NCBI GenBank assembly: GCA_015501075.1
Contig: JADNYJ010000040.1
Coordinates: 186,001-250,000 of the forward strand
Direction: 5' to 3'
Length of the DNA stretch: 64,000 bases
Source of the DNA: Gymnopilus junonius
Lineage: Eukaryota; Basidiomycota; Agaricomycetes; Agaricales; Galerinaceae
Made by a program: the position numbers and the translations under genes. Every line of letters begins with the position of its first letter. Position 1 is the first letter of the stretch. Of the stretch, positions 11,395 through 21,836 are shown one piece after another. The notes beneath the pieces were generated by a model that saw nothing but the letters and a program-made list of their open reading frames with translations, was not told the DNA's origin and did no database searches.

Positions 11395-14300
11395 ATGAAT
11401 ATTGTCAGTCCAAATGGCAAGTGCGCTATGCGCGGCTCATGCGGCAAGAAGGGTTTTTTTGGCAAACCACTGCCTTGTCCGTACGATGGTCCTCCGGTCG
11501 ATGTATGTCATGCTACACTTCCAACCACCTTGCTTAGCTTATATCCTCTTAGCTCGACGATAAGTCAAGGTCCTTAATACAGGATGTCTGTGGTCCGGAG
11601 CTCGTAGATGGTCCTACCTGCTGTACATCAGACCAACTGGAGACCCTCCGAGCTAACTTCGACCAGGTCGAACCACTCCTATCAGCATGTCCTGCGTGTC
11701 GCAACAACTTTCGCACCTTCTTTTGTACATTCACATGTTCTCCAAACCAAGACAGCTTTCTGAACATAACCTCGACACAGAGGACATCGACAGGTCAAAC
11801 CGCCGTAAAGTCTCTGGACTTTTATGTTAAGGAGGATTATGGGAAGGGATTTTTCGACAGTTGCAAGAATGTACAATCTAGCAACACTAATGGCTATGTT
11901 ATGGACCTTATTGGTGGAGGTGCAAAGGACTACGAATCATTTTTCAGGTTTCTGGGTGAAGAGAAGGACCTAGGAAGCCCTTTCCAGATTAATTTCCCCC
12001 TCGTTCCACCCCCCGACATCACTCCACTCAACATGACCCCCAGAAGTTGTGCAGACGATGACCTCGCTAGCCGCTGTACGTGTATTGACTGTCCGGATGT
12101 TTGCCCAGCAATCCCTCCAGTACTACCACCTAATGAGAGTACCTGCCACGTCGGAGGATTGTCATGTCTATCATTCATTCTCGTTGTCACATATTCTCTC
12201 GTCGTTTTTGGACTTTCAATTGGATATATTATCCGAACCACCCTTCAGAAACGCAGAGAGAGATCATATGAACGCGTCGCACTTTCGGTGGATGCGGCGT
12301 CCCCAGGATTCATACCCGCGGTCTTGTTGGTGCTGCCTCATTAGCACAGAACATTGAAGAAGACTCACTTGGGATTCAATCCGAATCTCGTCGTTTGGGA
12401 CGGGGTGCATCGCTCTTGGACCCCATAGACACAGTACAACCTCGGCAATACCCCCTCAATAATATTCTGAGACGTGGTTTTTATAAGTTGGGCTTGTTCA
12501 CGGCCACTTCCCCGTGGTTGACATTTACTATCGTGTTTGCTGTTATGGGATCACTAAACCTCGGCTGGAAAAGGTTTGAAGTCGAGACGGATCCAGTCAG
12601 ACTTTGGGTCGGGCCTTCTTCAGAAAGCAAGCTACAAAAGGAATTCTTCGACAGCAAATTCGGCCCATTCTACCGTACTGAGCAAATCTTCATCACTTCA
12701 TCAGAAAACCAATTGCAGGGTTTGAATAATTTCACACTCCCTGGTCAATCGAGATTGACTACCGGCAAAAAACCAGTTTTGTCTTGGGATCACCTGAAAT
12801 ATTGGTTCAACGAAGAATCCAAAATCAGGGCTCTCAAGTCAGAGGATGGCCATACGTTGCGTGATGTTTGCTTCAAGCCAGCAGGTCCAAGGGGGGCTTG
12901 CGTGGTACAATCTGTTGCAGCATGGTTCGGCAATGATCTGGATGATTACGACGAAGAAACGTGGGCTCCTCACTTGCAATCCTGTGCGAGTTCCCCTGTC
13001 GATTGTTTACCCGATTTTCAGCAGCCTTTAGCACCTGAATATGTGCTAGGCGGAGTACCCACCACAAATACTGGCAAAAAGGTATATTTGGACGCCGAGG
13101 CTCTTGTGATCACCTACGTTGTAGATAATTCCTTGGATCTGGAAAAACAAGCTGTGGCTATGAAATGGGAAGAGACATTGAAGGACTATTTGTACGACCT
13201 GAGTCAGAGGTCAGGTCCTGAAGCTGGTTTGGAGATTGCGTTTTCAACGGGGATCTCGCTTGAAGAAGAGATCAACAAGAGTACCAACTTGGACGTCAGG
13301 ATAGTTGTTCTTTCTTACTTGGCCATGTTTTTCTATGTCTCACTGACATTGGGAAGTGGGTCTGCAAGCTCCGATGAAGATGGGATCATATCCTCGCTGG
13401 CTGAATGGGTACACAACTTCCCAAGGCTGTTTGCTCGGACATCCAGCAATGCATCCACTGTCTCCATTGACTCTCGAACAACACCTCGTTTGTTCCCTCG
13501 CCTACCGCGATCACTCTTTGTAGGATCCAAATTCACACTCGGTCTATTTGCCATTCTTCTTGTCATCCTATCTGTGTCGACTTCCGTAGGCCTCTTCTCA
13601 TTTTTGGGAGTTAAAGTTACTCTTATAATTGCAGAAGTCATCCCTTTCTTGGTCCTTGCAGTAGGCGTGGATAATGTTTTCATCCTAGTCCATGAGCTTG
13701 ATAGGCAGAACTTCCTTCACGGACCGAATGCTGCTAGTCAGAACTATCAAAATCCCGCATTTTCAGCTTCAATGTCTCCTACTCATTCCCACCGATCTCC
13801 TTTCGACTCAACTCAGGAGGAAGTTGACGCAGCTTCTATGCCATTGTTCCTACCGCCAGAAGAAAGGGTCGCTCGAACACTAGCGAAGATGGGCCCGTCC
13901 ATTTTGTTAAGCACTATAACAGAAACAGTGGCGTTTGCTCTTGGAGCACTTGTGACAATGCCAGCTGTCCGCAATTTCGCACTGTATGCAGCTGGTAGTG
14001 TTCTTCTGAATGCCGCACTTCAGGTAACGGTATTCGTGAGTGCTCTGGCATTGGATTTAAGACGATATGAGGTGTGTTCTTATTTCATTTTAATTTATTC
14101 CATCATAAAAGTTTACTTCGTAGGCAAATCGTGTCGACTGTGTACCGTGCATCCGCCTTCCCTCGCGGATCGCCTTATCAGACGGCCCTAACACTGTCAA
14201 TGGCTTGGGTAGAATTGGTCGATTTATCCGCCGGTACTATGCGCCGTTTTTGCTGAGACCGCTCGTCAAAGCTACAGTGCTCATTGTCTTTTCTGGTATT

Positions 14301-15887
14301 TTCGTTGCATCTGTGATTTCAATGCAGCACATCCAACTCGGCCTAGGTAATGACCTTCTATGCATGTATAATGAAGATGAAAACTGATCCTTATAATAAA
14401 TCCAGATCAGCGACTTGCTCTTCCGTCAGATTCATATCTAGTTGACTATTTCGATGATTTGGATGCGTATTTTGATGTCGGCCCACCGGTTTATTTTGTC
14501 TCGAAAGACGTCGACGTAACGCAGCGAGCCGGCCAGCAAGCACTATGTGGGCGATTTTCCACCTGCAATGATCTTTCAATTGCGAACAGGTTGGAGGCCG
14601 AAAGAAAGCGCCCCGAGTCGTCATTTATTTCCGAACCAACAGCCTCCTGGATCGATGATTTCCTGCGTTGGTTGAATCCTTCGAATGACCTATGTTGTCG
14701 TGTCCGGAAAGCAGATCCTTCAGTATTCTGTGGGCCAAGAGATTCACCAAGACTTTGTAAGCCGTGCTACGAAGGCAAGGAACCTGCCTGGAACATTACC
14801 ATGGCCGGTCTGCCGGAAAATGAAGAGTTCATGCGATATTTCGAGCGATGGTGGGCTTCCCCTACTAATGAAGATTGTCCATTGGCTGGCAAAGCATCGT
14901 TCGGAACGGCCATTGCACTGGATGAGCAAGGCACGAGGATTGATGCTTCCCATTTCCGTACCTTCCATGCCCCACTCAAGAGCCAGGAGGACTTCATAAA
15001 TGCATTTGCAGCTGCTCATCGGATAGCAGAAGACATATCGCAAGATATAGGTGCTCCTGTCTTCCCCTACTCTTACTTCTACGTTTTCTTCGACCAATAC
15101 GCGCACATCATCGCTATAACGCAGGAGATATTAGGCCTTGGACTGGCCGCTGTTCTTGTCGTCACTGCCCTTCTACTGGGTTCTTGGCGAACTGGTTCGA
15201 TTGTTACGAGTGTTGTTGCTCTTACAGTTGTAACTGTCATGGGAGCCATGTCTGTTTGGGGCATCAGTTTGAATGCCATTAGTCTTGTCAACTTGGTGAT
15301 CTCACTTGGAATCGCAGTAGAATTCTGTGCTCACGTCGCAAGAGCGTTTATGAGCGCTGGTACCGGTGCGTCAATTGATCATCCGTCTGCCCAGAAGGAG
15401 CGCGATGAGAGGATGTGGACCGCCCTGGTTGATGTCGGACCATCTGTAGGTTTGGATCCTTACCCTTGAAGAATTAACTGAGTTTCGTCTTTCATTTCAA
15501 TAGGTCCTTTCTGGCATCACATTTACGAAGCTGATAGGTATGTCCGTATTGGCTCTGACCAGATCGAAGTTATTGGAGGTCAGCGTTTTTTTCCCATTCG
15601 TCTTGACTTCCCTTATTAAGTTGACGGTAGATATATTATTTCCGGATGTGGTTGACTCTCATTATTTCTGGAGCGTTGCATGGTCTTGTGTTACTCCCGG
15701 TGGTGTTGAGCCTTGCAGGAGGACCTGGTTTCCCGCAGCAGGAGGCGGATGAAGAATGGATGTCAAACGCAATTCGGAATGACTACGAATACGCGTGAGT
15801 CAAGACAATTTTGATTCTTCATCCGAGGTACTGAAGTCTCGTATTAGCCCTTTCCTTGCAGACGATGATTCCATAGCTAGCGACTAG
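11395..15887 (+). CDS. NCR1: Niemann-Pick type C1-like sterol transporter
   Basis: Exons: 11395-11502, 11553-14071, 14124-14346, 14406-15445, 15504-15578, 15631-15794, 15848-15887; about 1389 aa with one base restored. The N-terminal part is the cysteine-rich sterol-binding domain (CAMRGSCGKK, PLPCPYDGPP, CPACRNNFRTFFCTFTCS). Later come a sterol-sensing domain (VIPFLVLAVGVDNVFILVHE, with two lumenal loops) and a C-terminal RND/Patched half (NLVISLGIAVEFCAHVARAF, SGITFTKLIG). NPC1 moves sterol out of the vacuole or lysosome lumen at its membrane. Oddities: the proposed start has no signal peptide although the next residues begin the mature domain, so a first exon is probably missing. The frame also slips in the C4 run at 12301-12304, between VALSVDAASP and HTRGLVGAAS. 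Confidence 0.94.
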
Positions 15888-16066
15888 CATTTTCTTTGTA
15901 TATATCTTGGATCTCAGAACGACTGGCATACCATACGGATTTAACTTAAATATCACATACTACAAGCTACGAACTTTTGGATTAGGCAAACTCCTGAGAG
16001 CGTCGTTAAGTGAGCTAAAGCCTACCAAGAAAGAAGTTAAAAGAGTTGCATTGCTTTCTATGACAG

Positions 16067-16997
16067 CTATGCGGGTGAACGAGACCTGCTATCTCGGATA
16101 TCATCACGGCTACGGCTCCTCTTGTCCCTACTGAGAGACCTCGTACGGCTGTGGCTTTTACTTCGACTGTATCGAGAATCACTGGAATACGACATTGAAC
16201 GGGAGCGAGAGCGCGAAAATGATCTGGTTCGAGACCGGCTAGAGCGCACAGAGTAACTCCTGGACCTACGACGTCCGTAGCCTCCTCGAGTGTAACTTGG
16301 AGAACGCCTCCTAGGAGGTGGAGGCCTTTCACCAGGGCCACGTCGAATAGGCGATCGAGATCTGGAACGCGAACGCGAGCGTCCAGGGCGGTACACGTCG
16401 CGCGGTGGTGGTCCTCGGCGACCATAACCCCTTCCACGGAACGAGTCACGGTTCCTCTCACGAGATGGGTATCTCTCAGTTCCTCTGCGTCGGTAAGGGG
16501 GAGGTGTCCGGGAGCGGGTGCGAGAATGAGAGCGAGAGATGCTTCTTGGCCTGTCACGTCCATTTCTTGGACCTCTTGGAGGTGCACGGACAGGAGAGCG
16601 GGATGCAGAGCGAATCGGAAGATCTGAAAGTTCAACTTTTATTATGTTTCCGTCAAGTTGGCCGCCGTCCATGTGCGAAGCAGCCTTGTGGGCGGAAGAT
16701 GAGTTGGCGAACTCCAACGCAGCTTTACCGCGATTTTGGCCAGCTAAATTAGTTACATTAGTGAATATATTGGTTTGAGACAGAACAAGACATACATTTT
16801 CCGAATACTGGAAGGTCGATTTTAGTGATACCGCCATAGAAGCCAAATATGACTTTTAGATGGGACTCGACAACATTGCGCGTCAAATTTGTGACTATTA
16901 CGACTTTGGCATCCGGTTTATCCACAGGAGACTGCGAGTCTATTTCCATGTCCGCATCTCTATCAGGACGCGGCGACTTTGATCTTTCTCTTGACAT
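16067..16997 (-). CDS. RNPS1: RNPS1-like RNA-binding protein with arginine/serine-rich tail
   Basis: Two exons, 16997-16796 and 16743-16067, give 292 aa with perfect phase. After an acidic and RS-type leader comes one RRM at residues about 28-105. RNP2-like VVIVTNL opens it; the RNP1 region is GKAALEF, and HMDGGQLDGN follows. From about residue 110 to the end it is a long RS/RGG-type tail with many SRSRS runs. An RRM with the HMDGGQxDG feature followed by RS repeats fits RNPS1, an exon-junction and splicing-activator component in the nucleus. Other SR proteins (for example Tra2) remain possible. The stop faces the NPC1 stop 180 bp away (convergent pair). Confidence 0.83.
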
Positions 16998-17517
16998 TTT
17001 GTGGGGGATATGGGAGGAGGAGAACGTATGCTAGGACGACTCAAGGGATCACATTGTGACATGTCACGAGCCTACATAGTGCCTGACGACTAACTAGATA
17101 CAGATTCAAGATCAACGCGTATGCCTTGGAGGAAAGCTCTGGTGGGCTTGTTTCCGCATGTACCACCCCGACCTCACGAACAATACAAATTAGTCCTTGA
17201 TTGTTATAGGAGTCCAAAAAAAACATTTGACGACGCCGCACGCTGACGCGATGGGGCGCGTAGACTGTTTGGGACATTAAATTCCCTCCTCATGCCATTA
17301 GAATGGGCTTTGATTGAAGTTGTCTGGAAATAAAACCAATGACCAAGGGATTGTGGTTATACCAACAAAATACATTATCCATTCATCTAAAGGTCCTGGG
17401 TAGTAATTCACTTTTAATGGAGACAAGAAGGTCAACCGGCGGCAAAGGTTCGTAGTGCATGCCCCGACGAGAGACTAATATTGGTTTTGAAGTCCAGTCG
17501 GGGTAGGATACATCCGT
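16998..17517. other. Intergenic region upstream of RNPS1 and downstream of QCR9
   Basis: 520 bp without a supportable gene. It should contain the RNPS1 promoter and the QCR9 3' UTR. A reverse ORF at 17277-17041 has no recognisable feature. Confidence 0.45.
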
Positions 17518-17849
17518 CTACTCCTCCTGGACATATTTATGACGGATGTCCTTCCATTGTTTCTGAAAAGAGCGGATGAGAAAAGAAAAGAGGCAGAGGG
17601 AAAGACGGACCCCTCGGTTCCAGGAATCATAGAACTTTGTGACGCCAATGTCAAAGGCGACGCCAAACGCGAAGGCTCCAGCAAAGACAGTGCCGACAAA
17701 AACACCTTGGGGGGAGTGAGCTAGAGGCGGAATTGGGCAGCAAACACATTACTGTTTCGCTTGAAAAAGATGTTGTAGGCTGTGTTGGCGAGCTGGAGGA
17801 GAGATGAGCAAGCAAGAGGGGAAGGAAAGAGAGGAGAACGCACCGACAT
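17518..17849 (-). CDS. QCR9: Cytochrome b-c1 complex subunit 9
   Basis: Four tiny exons (17849-17844, 17792-17753, 17705-17611, 17562-17518) encode 61 aa; the first exon is just ATG TCG. The protein has AYNIFFKRNSVFVGTVFAGA, one membrane helix (FAFGVAFDIG), FYDSWNRGKQWKDI and ends RHKYVQEE. This is the Qcr9/UQCR10 signature. The protein is a small single-pass subunit of respiratory complex III in the inner mitochondrial membrane, contacting cytochrome c1 and the Rieske protein. Length matches the family (about 55-66 aa). It is divergent from the mitochondrial uS11 gene with 108 bp between starts. Confidence 0.92.
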
Positions 17850-17957
17850 GAGGGGTGAATGTGAGCAAGGGTGGGCTGGGAGCAGAGGTCTCCGGGGGGA
17901 TCCGTGGTCGGAGTTTGAAGGTGCAGAGTAGGATGGAAAGTTGAGTTTGGTCCTGCA
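17850..17957. promoter_or_regulatory. Shared divergent promoter region of QCR9 and mitochondrial uS11
   Basis: 108 bp between start codons of two nuclear genes for mitochondrial proteins. The arrangement allows co-regulation. No named factor site was identified. Confidence 0.45.
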
Positions 17958-18563
17958 ATGTTCGCTCTCCGGCCGTCTGTCCTCAGATCTCCCGCATTAT
18001 TCTCCCGTTTCTCCAGCGGATTCCCTGCACCCCCCTCCAATCTTGCTGTCTTTCTTGCCGACGACAATGCAGGCGCTCCCGGCGGCCCCACTCTCTTCGA
18101 AGAAGAGCTTCCTCCAACTCCTCTTCCCGACGGCTATGCTCCCCCACGCAGCTTCAGCCACGCAGCCATGACCAGACCATCCAGTTCCCCCAGATATCGT
18201 CTCCACTGCCACTCCTCCCGCAACAACACCATCGTCACCTTCACAAAACCTGACGGGTCTACCATCGCCTGGCTCTCCGGCGGCAGCACCCCAAGCAAAT
18301 TTACCAAGGGAAACCGTGCTTCATATGAAGCCGGCTACCAATGTGCTGTAGGCATATTCAAGAGAATAGTAGACCACAATAGAGACGTCGAACCCATCGC
18401 GCTCGACCTTTTTTTCAAAGGTTTCGGCGAGGGAAGAACCGCCATGAAAACAGCTCTCCTAGCTACAGAGGGCGAAGGAATCAGAAAATTGATTTCCAGT
18501 ATAACAGATCGTACACCGATTAAAATTGGAGGAACGCGGTCAAAGAAACAGAGAAGGGGTTGA
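17958..18563 (+). CDS. MRPS18: Mitochondrial small ribosomal subunit protein uS11m
   Basis: Single exon of 201 aa. The first about 70 residues are Arg/Ser/Pro-rich and act as a likely mitochondrial presequence plus extension (MFALRPSVLRSPALFSRFSS). From residue about 79 the uS11 fold is seen: RYRLHCHSSRNNTIVTFT, AWLSGG, FTKGNRASYEAGYQCAV, LDLFFKGFGEGRTAM, and the basic end KIGGTRSKKQRRG. uS11 sits on the platform of the small subunit near the mRNA exit. The symbol follows yeast naming. It converges with the riboflavin kinase gene. Confidence 0.93.
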   Translation: MFALRPSVLRSPALFSRFSSGFPAPPSNLAVFLADDNAGAPGGPTLFEEELPPTPLPDGYAPPRSFSHAAMTRPSSSPRYRLHCHSSRNNTIVTFTKPDGSTIAWLSGGSTPSKFTKGNRASYEAGYQCAVGIFKRIVDHNRDVEPIALDLFFKGFGEGRTAMKTALLATEGEGIRKLISSITDRTPIKIGGTRSKKQRRG

Positions 18564-18690
18564 TAGGTCCGTTTCAAGCCTGTTCACTTTCTCTATCATT
18601 GTTAAATTTACTTGCATACAGATGATATACTAAATCCCATCCCTTAATAATCCGTCTACCTCTATGTAACATATTCTTCTAGTCTCGCCT

Positions 18691-19440
18691 TCAGTCCGTA
18701 TGCCCGAAATGCCCATCTTTCTCGTATTTCTTGTATTCGGCTCTTTCAAGGCAATTCAATGCGACTCGTTTGTCAACCTCGATATCCTCAATCAATGCCT
18801 CTGTCGCCACAATCAGATGTCGTGTGAGGGATAAATTCAAAGCAACTTGCCGCGCGATATATAGTCAAGTTCGGGTCGAATGTAACCTAGTACGACCGCT
18901 CTCAATTCATGGCCATAGAAATCCCTTTGGAAATCATGGATGAGATGGATTTCCTGGTAGAATTGTCATGTAGCTTATGCAGGATTGGAAGACATATTTG
19001 CTTACGGCCGTTAAAATCTTGTTCTTGTAAAATGGATTCCATCCCAGACTCATAACCATGGGCAAGACCTTGAGGTCCTGTGGTCGAAATTTGGGGGCTT
19101 CTTCCGCAGGAGGGAGGACTTGAGCATATCCGTAGTACACTCCGGTCTTTGCGACAGTGCTTATGGGGGTTATAGAGTCGTCTGGAAGATTTGCTGCCGA
19201 TCAAGGGTTTAGCTTTGCCCGAATCTGAAATAGGCATTCTGACGAACCGGTGGGACAGCCTAGATCCTTTCCGCCCCTTCCAAAGCCTTTCTGTACGGGG
19301 CCAGCCAGCGCTATGGGAAAGGGTGGTCGAGGAGCGTCAGGGCCGACTATTTGCGGACGAGTTGTGCGGTCAACGGGAGACTGGATCTCGGCTACGGGTA
19401 TCTCTTGTCGTGAGGCATAGTCTGCTGCAGTAGGAGCCAT
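18691..19440 (-). CDS. FMN1: Riboflavin kinase (flavokinase)
   Basis: Exons 19440-19248, 19193-19006, 18953-18851, 18800-18691 give 197 aa in perfect phase. Motifs: [20 protein letters not shown] (the flavin/ATP-binding PTAN signature), [41 protein letters not shown] and GYIRPE. The enzyme phosphorylates riboflavin with ATP to make FMN. The last intron (18850-18801) starts with GC, as GCAAGT. The start codon is only 54 bp from the divergent TAF8 start. Confidence 0.95.
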
Positions 19441-19494
19441 GGAATGGACGGGGAATAATGTAGTAGAGAAAAGAGAGAGGTAGATAGCGACCGT
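19441..19494. promoter_or_regulatory. 54 bp shared region between FMN1 and TAF8 start codons
   Basis: Exceptionally short divergent spacer, purine-rich with GA repeats on the plus strand (around 19467-19480). Both 5' UTRs must be very short, overlap, or start inside the other gene. Confidence 0.45.
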
Positions 19495-20560
19495 ATGATT
19501 TCATCCACGCCGATCGGGAGTCGGGACAGCACCATCATTCGCTCTCCCACCATGGATTCCCCGTATCTCGCTAATCCTTATGCTGGCCACTATCCAAACC
19601 ACTATCCGTCCCTCAATCCCAGTGCGCCACAGCCTCTGCCTTACTTTCCGCCCTACCAGGGTCACCTACCAGCCCAGCAGACTCCAAAACCGACCAACAC
19701 CTCCCCCGATCCCCCAGAGCCCGCCGTCACACCCCACGTCGCGTCGAAAGCCCTCAAGCGCTTAATCACTTTCGAATTAAAGAAGGCAGGCTTCCAGCGC
19801 GCACCTCAACCTGCATTGGAGCGTTTGGAACTCGAAGTAACCACATGTATGTTCACATTGTGCACCTCAACCATTAATTCACCTTTCCTACCGTAGTCGT
19901 ACAGCAATTATTTCAGCGCGCCCATGAGTATGCCAATCTCGCCAATCGCGCCGGCGCCATCACTTCCGACGTCTTGCTTGCCTGTGAGGATTTCGACCTC
20001 TCACCCAAGGAGCTTTACCAAACCAAAAAGTTGACCAAGAAGCAGAAACGCTGTATGTCGCCCTTCTGTACCGTCGTCTTGTTATTGCTTGACATTCTTT
20101 CCTCTTTGTCAGTAACGCGAGCTCCTGATGGAGCCCCGCCAAAGCCTATAACCCTTGTACCACCACCTTCGCGTTCTCCTTCTCCTGAACTTTTATCATC
20201 CGATGACGAAGAGGCTCCTGCAACGATACCCACTACTCTTCGGAATTTGCCCTCTTACTTTCCTGATTTACCCCCGAAGCATACCTATCTACAGACCCCC
20301 GTATGCAACCAATTCTTAATAGCATTGCTAGGCGCTGACCATCTTTTATGTTGATTCAGGCATCACCACCCAAGAAGGCCGCACTTCCGTCTCTTGAAAA
20401 GAAACTCAAAACTGCGGCTCTTGTTCAAGAATCCTTGCAAAACCTTCTTCTGGCCACAGAAGACAGCATGAACCAAGAGGACGGAGAGCTCTTGGGGCAC
20501 ATTGTAAATTGGGAAATGAATGTGCAGCCTAGGAAAAGGTGGAAGGTTGGGACGAGATGA
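19495..20560 (+). CDS. TAF8: Transcription initiation factor TFIID subunit 8
   Basis: Exons 19495-19846, 19897-20052, 20113-20300, 20360-20560 encode 298 aa. A Pro-rich N-terminus is followed by a histone-fold (Bromo_TP) domain: [56 protein letters not shown] later [18 protein letters not shown] is the characteristic TAF8 C-terminal motif. In TFIID, Taf8 pairs with Taf10 through the histone fold. A second in-frame ATG at 19552 ([10 protein letters not shown]) is an alternative start. Confidence 0.9.
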
Positions 20561-20634
20561 TTATTGTATGATTAGTATTCGTATCGTTACGTTGTAGAAT
20601 TATGATCATCTGTCTTGGAAGAACAGAGGATATA

Positions 20635-21714
20635 CTGTCCGTGCATGTATGGAGGCAACCGTCACGGGTCACGGACCCCCGGTTGGGTGGTTAATTCGCC
20701 GTGACGTCACGGCTCACGGAGGGTCGGTTGCTAATAGAAATCGTGACATGTAAATATTCTCGAAAAAGGCTAATTTAATCGGAAAAAATCGCCGAAAATT
20801 TCATATCTGAAGTTGCTAATTTAGGCAACGGTCACGGCTCACAGTGGGCCAGTTGCTAACCTGGATTAGTGCTGTGTTGGATTGCTATTTCGCCATGTTA
20901 CCAACGTGAGATTGGTTTGGGGTCTGCTGTGACGTTAGAAACCCATGTTACTAACTGTTATTTTGTTACGTAATCATCCAAAATAAGAAAAAATTTCGGC
21001 GTTAGATAACACGTAAATAACGTCGGACTGAGGTAAATAACACGTTAATAACCTACGACACCTAAAAGAAACTGTCGACACTACACTCGCCCAGTTTTCC
21101 GACTACCTTTGCTGGTTTATCTCAACAGCCCTGACACTATCTGCGCCAATCCTTCGCTTCCTGGCTATCATTGTCGAGGATTTTTGCTTGCACCAAGTCA
21201 AGGAGGTGAACAAGTGTGATGTCATTGCCAGAATTTTTGAACTTTTCAGCGAGATCAAGGAGATCGGCAAGATCTCCTTGAGATAACATGTCCAGGAGTT
21301 GATAACAAGGTAGTCGTGTTGTTATTTCAAAGTTTTCGAGCAATACAGCAAAATTTCGAGTGCCGGAGTAATGCCGGAGTTGTCTAATTTGGAGGCACGT
21401 GACGTCCGAACGGACGCGCGCACCCAAAAAATCAAGCTATACTTAATGGTCAAATTTAATGGGTATCACTCTGCCAAATTGCATATAATAAATTATCAGA
21501 ATGACTCGACAGCTCTGCTGATGCTTTGAGAGTTTCTCACAGTTTCTAACATGCAGTTTTTGACCCCCCCATGTTAGAAACGTTACTAACATGTTATTAA
21601 CACGTGATATACTGGTCTGTTACTAACATAGAGCCAACCAACACAGCACTAACCTGGATCCTATTTTTTCTGTCACGGTGCCTCGACCGGTTGCCTCCCT
21701 ACATGCACGGACAG
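20635..21714. mobile_element. MITE-like DNA element with 27 bp TIRs and TA target duplication, carrying a nested element
   Basis: The ends are near-perfect inverted repeats: the left end begins CTGTCCGTGCATGTATGGAG and the right end, reverse-complemented, begins CTGTCCGTGCATGTAGGGAG; both go on GCAACCG. Both sides are flanked by TA (20633-20634 and 21715-21716), as for Tc1/mariner-type elements. Removing the nested element and its duplicated target leaves about 287 bp. Subterminal copies of a GTCACGG-containing motif recur on the left side. No transposase is encoded, so it is non-autonomous. Confidence 0.82.
20867..21651. mobile_element. hAT-type non-autonomous element nested in the TA-MITE
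   Basis: 785 bp starting TAGTGCTGTGTTGG and ending with its exact reverse complement. It is flanked by the 8 bp direct repeat ACCTGGAT (20859-20866 and 21652-21659). An 8 bp duplication with a TAGNG-type terminus is the hallmark of the hAT superfamily. A reverse ORF inside (21427-21137, 96 codons) shows no transposase motif. Confidence 0.85.
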
Positions 21715-21836
21715 TAATGTATGAACTAATCCCTCATAAAAACCCGGCACAAAACAAGTATGCCTCGGGCAAATTCACCTCGGACGCTTCGTCAGGTATA
21801 TTGAAGGGTCTGACTTAGCATAGTTGCTGAAGGATT

